Shown: positions 1-6,600 of the stretch, in pieces
Position numbering within the stretch: the first letter of the stretch is position 1
How the letters are laid out: the number at the start of each line of letters is the position of its first letter
DNA from: an uncultured Ignavibacteriota bacterium
GTDB taxonomy: Bacteria > Bacteroidota > Ignavibacteria > Tepidaquicellales > Tepidaquicellaceae
NCBI GenBank assembly: GCA_903901375.1
Contig: CAIUQV010000159.1
Coordinates: forward strand, 1-8,133
Reading direction: 5' to 3'
Length of the DNA stretch: 8,133 bases
Notes under the pieces: generated by a model
Database searches by the model: none
Told to the model about the DNA's origin: nothing
What the model saw: the letters and a program-made list of their open reading frames with translations, nothing else
Translations under genes and position numbers: made by a program

Positions 1-392
1 GAGGTAATATTGATGTATAACTTCATATATTTAATATCAAAACCAGTAAATTTGTTTTTAATATTTATAAAATTACATTACTCCAATATAGTAATAATAG
101 TGTTAACTGTCAAGTACAAAATTATTATTATTTTTAATTTATAAAATGCAGTATTGAATAAAAAGTGTAAGATTGAATTTTAAAATGGCAGAAAACAGAT
201 TATAATTTATTGTTACAAACATAGTCTATAAATCTTACAAAATAGCTTAAAAACCATTGATTTTCGGGGTAAATAGTGTTAATTTAGAAAAGTAAGACTT
301 AAATTAATTCATCAGATTAATATATTAAAAGGTTTATTTCTAACAAAGATATAATGTAAGTTGTTTTAATCACAATTCTTTATTTCTCGGTG

Positions 393-416
393 TTTGATAT
401 ATCCGTATTTGATATA
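393..416 (+). repeat. Direct repeat of TTTGATATA, two copies
   Basis: The 9-mer TTTGATATA occurs at 393-401 and again at 408-416, a 15-base period. The second copy overlaps the candidate -35 box. It could be a regulator half-site pair or chance in AT-rich DNA. No regulator can be named. Confidence 0.3.
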
Positions 417-438
417 AAAACAAAGCAAAATTTATATT
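409..438 (+). promoter_or_regulatory. Candidate promoter for the large gene
   Basis: TTGATA (409-414) and TATATT (433-438), 18 bases apart, each match a sigma-70 -35 or -10 box at 5 of 6 positions. The TTTG at 408-411 also fits the -33 half of a Bacteroidota promoter, but the -7 element (TATATTGT instead of TAnnTTTG) is imperfect. If used, it would leave a leader of roughly 110 nt that includes the hairpin at 481-497. DNA this AT-rich gives such matches by chance, so the call is weak. Confidence 0.22.
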
Positions 439-480
439 GTTTTATATACATATTAAAAAGACCGACTTGCCCCGAAGAAC

Positions 481-497
481 TGATTGCGAAGCAATTA
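481..497 (+). promoter_or_regulatory. Small leader hairpin with C(GAA)G triloop
   Basis: TGATTGC and GCAATTA pair around a GAA loop: seven base pairs, one of them G-U, with a C-G closing pair. C(GAA)G triloops are known to be unusually stable. The hairpin sits in the only GC-richer patch of the upstream region (about 461-497), 62 bases before the start codon. It has no U-tract immediately after it, so it is not a typical intrinsic terminator. It may be a 5' leader structure or the remnant of a dispersed repeat; the function is unknown. Confidence 0.4.
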
Positions 498-559
498 TTA
501 AATTACTAAATAGAAAATTAAATTATAAAAGAACTTATTAATCATAATAAACTAAATTT

Positions 560-625
560 ATGAAAAAATTATTTACATCCATCTTAGTACTGGCAATGTT
601 TGCATTAGTGCAGAGTACATTTGCC
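560..625 (+). other. Signal peptide, residues 1-22
   Basis: The N-terminus has Lys2 and Lys3, a hydrophobic core (LFTSILVLAMFALV) and a TFA-Q cleavage site, with Ala20/22-type small residues and Gln23 as the first mature residue. A Gln at +1 after a signal peptidase I site is common in Bacteroidota exported proteins. There is no lipobox Cys, so it is not a lipoprotein. It directs Sec export to the periplasm. Confidence 0.92.
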
Positions 626-3600
626 CAGTTATCCGGAACAAAAACGATTCCCGGAGATTATGCAACGATATCGGCGGCTGTTATAGCCCTGAATACATCG
701 GGAGTGGGATCAGGCGGCGTAACATTTAATGTGGCTGCAGGATATACAGAAACAATAAGTGCACCAATTTCATTAACGGCAACAGGTACATCAGGAAACC
801 CTATAATATTTCAGAAATCGGGTACAGGTGCAAATCCATTAATAACAGCGTACACTGGCGGAACAGGAACTCCCGGAACTGCTGTACAGGATGGAATATG
901 GAATTTAGTAGGTTCGGACTATGTAGTGATAGACGGAATAGATTTAACAGATAATGCAGCAAACACAACAAATCCGTCAACTATGGAATATGGTTACGGA
1001 TTATATAAAGCGAGCGTAACAGACGGCTGCCAGTATAATACAATAAAAAATTGTGTAGTAACATTGAACAGGCTCAATAATGCTTCGGGTACTGCTCCTG
1101 CGGTTGATGGTTCGAGGGCAATAAATGTTATGAACGCATTAATAACAGCTCAAACGACAGTAGTGATCCCAACGGCAGCTTCCGGAACAAACTCATATAA
1201 TTCATTTTATAGTAATACTCTTCAAAACTGTAATATTGGAATTGCCTTGATCGGTTATGCGGGTGCAACTCCTTTTACTTTATGTGACTTTGGTAACGAT
1301 GTTGGGGGAACATCTGTTTCAACAGGAAATAACATTATCAATTTCGGAGGCGGAGCATCAGCAACGAATCCTGCTGCGGGTGTAAGAACTTTAGCACAAT
1401 ATAACTTTAACGTATCGTATAATACAATTAATAATAATAATGGTTCGGGAGTAAACCACGTTTCTACTTTAAGAGGTATTTATTTAAATACAGCCGTAAG
1501 TGCAAGTTCTACAATTAATAATAATACATTATCGATTAGCAGTGGTGCAACAACAAGCCAGGTTTCAGTAATTGAAAACGTGTCTGGTGGAACAGCAGCC
1601 GGGAATACAGTAAATATAAATAATAATACGATAAATAACTGTAACTGGTCAACTGCGACTTCAGGTACATTTTATGGTATTTATAGTACTTCTTCATCAA
1701 GTCCGGCTACCCTAAATATAAATAATAATTCGTTTGCTTCGATAACAAGACCTGGTACAGGAGCTTCTAATTTAATATATAATGCATCAGTTGTCGGTAC
1801 TGCATTAAGTATAAGTAATAATACATATACAAATTTATCAATAGCATCGACCGGGTCAGTTTATTTTATTTACAACAGTAATGCTACGAATAATATAACC
1901 GTAAGTAATAATGCAATATCCGGGACATTCAGTAAAACAGGTGCCGGTGGAACTGTATTTGGATTTTATGATTTTGGTTCACCTACCGGAGGTACAGCAA
2001 CATTTAATGCGAATAATTTTTCGAATATTACTTTAACAGGTGCAACGATATTTTACGGAATTCAACATTACACATCAACTACGCAAACTATGGTATATAC
2101 GAACAATAATATTTCCAACATTACCGGAGGGAGTTCGGCAATGTATGGTATATACCAGGGATACGGAGCAACCGGATGTACAATAAACGGAAATACTGTA
2201 TCAAACTGGACGGGTTCGGGTTCAATGTATGGTATTACATTTGGAAACAGTTCTGCTCCAACTTCATTGACTGTATATAACAATAATGTATACGGATTAA
2301 ATACAACAGGTGCTGCAACAGTTTATGGTTTGCAAAATGTTGCAGGTACAGCAAATGATATTTATAAGAACAAAGTATATAACTTAACTGCAAATAATGC
2401 ATCGGGAATAGTTTACGGTATTTATGTAACAGCAGGCACTTTAACAAACATTTATAATAATTACATAAGTGATTTAAAAACCCCTATAGCAACAGGTGCG
2501 AATGCAATAGGTGGTATATATATTTCCGGAGGAACAACAGTAAATTTATATTATAATACAGTTTATCTGGATGCGGTATCAACTGGTACAACATTTGGTT
2601 CATCGGCTGTATATAAGAGCTCAACGACCGCAAGTGAATTCAGGAATAATATAATTGTGAATAATTCAACTCCTGGTACCACAAGTGGTATATCTGCTGC
2701 ATTAAGATGGTCGGGTGTATATAGTTCAACATACTATACATCAACATCAAATAATAATGATTTTTACGCGGGAGCACCTGCGGCAAATAAGTTAATTTAT
2801 TACGATGGAACGAATTCTGACCAGACAATCTCTGCTTATAAAACCAGAGTAGCATCGAGGGATAATTTTTCATTCTCAGAGTTACCATCATTCATAAATG
2901 TTACTACAACTCCATACGATTTACATTTAAACACTGCAATAGCCTCACAATGTGAAAGCGGAGGCTCAACAGTTTCTACACCTTCAATATTAGTAGATTA
3001 CGATGGTAATGCAAGATATCCTAATTCGGGTTATCCGAACAATCCGTCATATCCTGCATCAGCTCCTGACGTTGGAGCGGATGAATATGCGGGTATACCT
3101 CTTGATATGAATCCACCTGTAATTACTTACACACCGTTAACAAATACAGGCTCGACAACATCAAGGACTTTAACGTCAACTATTACAGATGCGAGTGGAG
3201 TACCGACATCGGGTTTAGGATTACCAGTATTATATTTCAAAATCAATTCAAGCAGTTATACATCTGTAACTTCATCATCACTTGGGGCGAACCAATATTC
3301 ATTTACATTCGGAGCGGGAGTTTCGGTTGGTGATACAGTATCTTATTATGTTGTTGCACAAGATAATGCAACTACACCGAATGTGGGTTCTAATCCTTCA
3401 GGTGGTTCAGGATACACTGCAAATCCGCCTGCATGTTCTACTCCTCCGGGCGTTCCGAATAAGTATTTAATTACACAACCTGCCTTATCGGGAGATTATA
3501 CAGTTGGAACAACATTGTTTAATAAAGTAACCGGTAAGAACATTACATTTGAGAAAGTAGTGAAAAAAGTAATGGTTGACATTCCCGTTTATGAAGAAGG

Positions 3601-6600
3601 CAATAAAGAAAATAACGGACAGACACGGATAACTGGGACAAAGAAGGTAGAGACGGAAGAAATAACCTGGGTACCTATGGAGAATGGAAAAGTATATACA
3701 GGTAATTTATACATAAAGAAATCTGAAGATACACAATATTCATATCCGGCTGGTGTGAACGGAATCTATGCAACAATAACAGCAGCAATAACAGATTTAA
3801 ACACACGCGGAGTAAGTGGTGCAGTGAGATTCCTGCTTAACGATGCATCGTATACTTCGGGGGAAACATATCCGTTAACATTGAACGAAGTAGTCGGAGC
3901 AAGTTCAACTAATACGATTACATTTAAACCGAATACGGGTGTAACAACATCTATATCAGGTTCTTCAACAACATCAATATTTAAGATTAACGGCGGAGAT
4001 TATTATATTTTAGATGGCTCGAATACAACAGGTGGTACCACAAAGAATCTTACGATTACAAACACATCGACTACCGGAGCAGTAGTATGGATTTCGAGTC
4101 TCGGTACAGGTCTTGGTGCAAAGAGAAATACTATTAAGAATACAAATGTAGTTGGCGGTTCAATATTGAGCGGAGCGTATGGAATTTATGCAGGTGGAAC
4201 GACTATAGGTTCTGCCGGTGATGATAATGACAGTACAACAATAACGAATAATTCAATCAGTAAGGCTTACGTTGGAATTTATGCTTATGCAAATTCAACA
4301 GGATTAAACGATGTATTGAATATTACGTCAAACACAGTAGGTGCTGCTGATACAATAGTATCTCTGGGGCATGATGGTGTTATGGTGTCATATGCAACAG
4401 GTGCAAATATATCAGGAAATACGATTTACAACATAAAGGTTGCAAACAGCACGCCTGTCGGTTTGACAATCTCAACTGGAGTAGTCTCATCGAGCGTTAA
4501 TAACAATAATATTTATAACGTTAAATATACAGGAACTGCAGGATACGGTGCGAGGGGAATGTACGTAAGCACAGGAAGTGCAACGAGTAATCTGCTGATT
4601 TCAAACAATATGGTTGCGGCAATAGGCGGAGATGGTTATAGTTCATTTTCTGCATCATCACCTGTAGGTATGTATTTTGACGGAACAACAGGCGGGCTGA
4701 ATGTATATTATAATTCAGTTTATATGAACGGAACATTAACTTACAGTGCGGCAACTTTATCAGCTGCAGTTTTATTTAATACGACTACCGTTACTAACGT
4801 TGACTTACGGAATAATGTATTCCAGAATACATTAAGTAATACAACGAATTCAAGTGCGAAAAACTATGCAATATATTCAACGGCAGCCGCAACATCGTTT
4901 ACACAAATCAATTATAATGATTATTACGTAAGCGGAACGCAGGGTGTTCTTGGTTATCTTGGAGCTGATATTACCACATTATCAGCCTGGGCAACAGCTA
5001 CGGGAAAAGACGGAAACAGTGTTTCGGGTGATCCGAAATTTACGAGCAATACAGATTTACACATTGTACCAACTCAGATATCACCGGTCAGTAATGCGGG
5101 GACATACATTGCTTCAGTACTTACAGACTTTGACGGAAACACAAGAAGTACAACAACTCCTGACATAGGTGCGGATGAGTATACATATATTCCACCGGCG
5201 GTATTGGACCCGGCGAGTGCCTCGGCTACTACAACAGGAGGAACATCAATAAGTACGGTCTTCATACCGAATGCAAATTCAAATAACGTTGTGATAGTCT
5301 GGAACAATACAGGAACATTCACAACTCCGAGCGGTACACCGCCGTCAGTAGGCTCAGCTTTTGCAGGTGGAACACTCCTTTACAACGGAACAACTTCTCC
5401 GCAGAATCATATAGGATTATCGCCAGCGACAGTATATTATTACAAGTTCTTCTCTTATGACGGAGTTAATTATTCGACAGGTTTAACGGCAAATGCAACA
5501 ACTTTCTATTCAATACCTTATACACAGAATTTCAATGCAGCATTGACGCTGCCTGCTGGTTGGAGCGGAACGATGGGTGTTTCTGCAACACACGGAGCTG
5601 CATCTTCAAACGGTTTGTATTACAATCTTTACAGTTCTGCAACGACCTGTAATGCCGTGATGCCAAGAATGGGACTTGCAGCAAACGAAACTGAATTAAG
5701 CTTTGATTACAGGATTGTTAATTATACAAGTTATCCTTCGACTGCTACGACACTTGGAACCGGTGATACGATTAGTTTACAGGTTTCAACAGACGGAGGT
5801 ACAAACTTTACAACTGCCGGCACGATAAATTATGGTAATCATACAACTTCATTAAATTTTGCGACAAGAAGAATACCGCTGAGTGCTTTTAGCGGAAGTA
5901 ATATTACTATAAAGGTTCTTGGTAAATGGGGAACGGGTGACTATTACATAGACTTTGACAATTTTGCAATACAGAATATCACTGCACCAACAACGCCGAC
6001 GTTAGTAAGTCCGGCAAATAACACAACGGGTGCACCCTTGAGCTTAAACTTAGTTTACAATAAGACACAATATGCTTACAAATACAACGTAGTTCTTGCA
6101 ACTGATGCAGGATTTACGAATGTAGTATTAAATGATTCTACATTAACAGATTCGACGAAAGCGTTGACAAATTTAACACCACTAACAAATTATTACTGGA
6201 AAGTAAGAGCAGGAAACTTCATCGGATGGAGTGCATTCTCAACTGCATACACATTTAAAACAATAGGAACAGCAAGTCAGGTGACACTTTTATCGCCTGC
6301 GAATAATTCAGTAGATTTACCGACAAGTTTATCTCTGGTATGGAATAAAGCGGTAGATTTGACAGACGGTCCTAAAACAGTAACCAATTACTGGCTTGAG
6401 TATTCAACCGACAATACATTTGCAACCTCGGTTAAGGACTCAACATTAACTGATACAACAAAAGCTTTGAGCGGTCTGAATACGAATACAACATATTACT
6501 GGAGAGTGAAGGCAAAGAATCAGATTGGATGGGGCAGTTTCAGTTCAGTTTGGAATTTTGCGACTGCACCTAATGCTCCGAATGTAGTGACACTGTTATC

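Larger units (their letters stand above)
1..559. other. AT-rich upstream region without a convincing gene
   Basis: This stretch is much richer in A and T than the coding region that follows, and stops are frequent in all frames. The only small ORF with a plausible ribosome site (13-144, 43 codons) is low complexity and is treated as chance. No tRNA, rRNA or strong rho-independent terminator is visible. The distal part holds only A/T runs and short chance repeats. The proximal part (about 390-559) contains a repeated TTTGATATA, a possible promoter and a small hairpin, described separately. An in-frame TAA at 548-550 separates this region from the large gene. Confidence 0.75.

Noticed and set aside
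47..54. TAAATTTG matching the Bacteroidota -7 promoter consensus
   Set aside because: It lies more than 500 bases before the start codon and has no TTG element at the proper distance upstream, so it is probably a chance match.
13..144. 43-codon + strand ORF preceded by GAGGT at a good distance
   Set aside because: The product is a low-complexity Ile/Leu/Lys/Asn string typical of translated AT-rich DNA, there is no second supporting signal, and the GAGGT lies at the very window edge. A chance ORF is more likely.
96..282. 11-bp direct repeat AATAGTGTTAA at 96-106 and 272-282
   Set aside because: In about 550 bases of such AT-rich DNA, one matching pair of this length is expected roughly by chance, and nothing else is shared around the copies.
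1376..2660. Evenly spaced repeats considered as a CRISPR array
   Set aside because: The period of about 94 nt belongs to a coding repeat. The units diverge strongly in DNA and keep the protein pattern, the opposite of identical repeats with unique spacers.
2068..2891. Several 70-83 codon reverse-strand ORFs opposite beta-helix 1
   Set aside because: They overlap a continuous, domain-consistent sense frame, their products look like antisense of Asn/Thr/Tyr-rich protein, and no ribosome site or family resemblance supports them.
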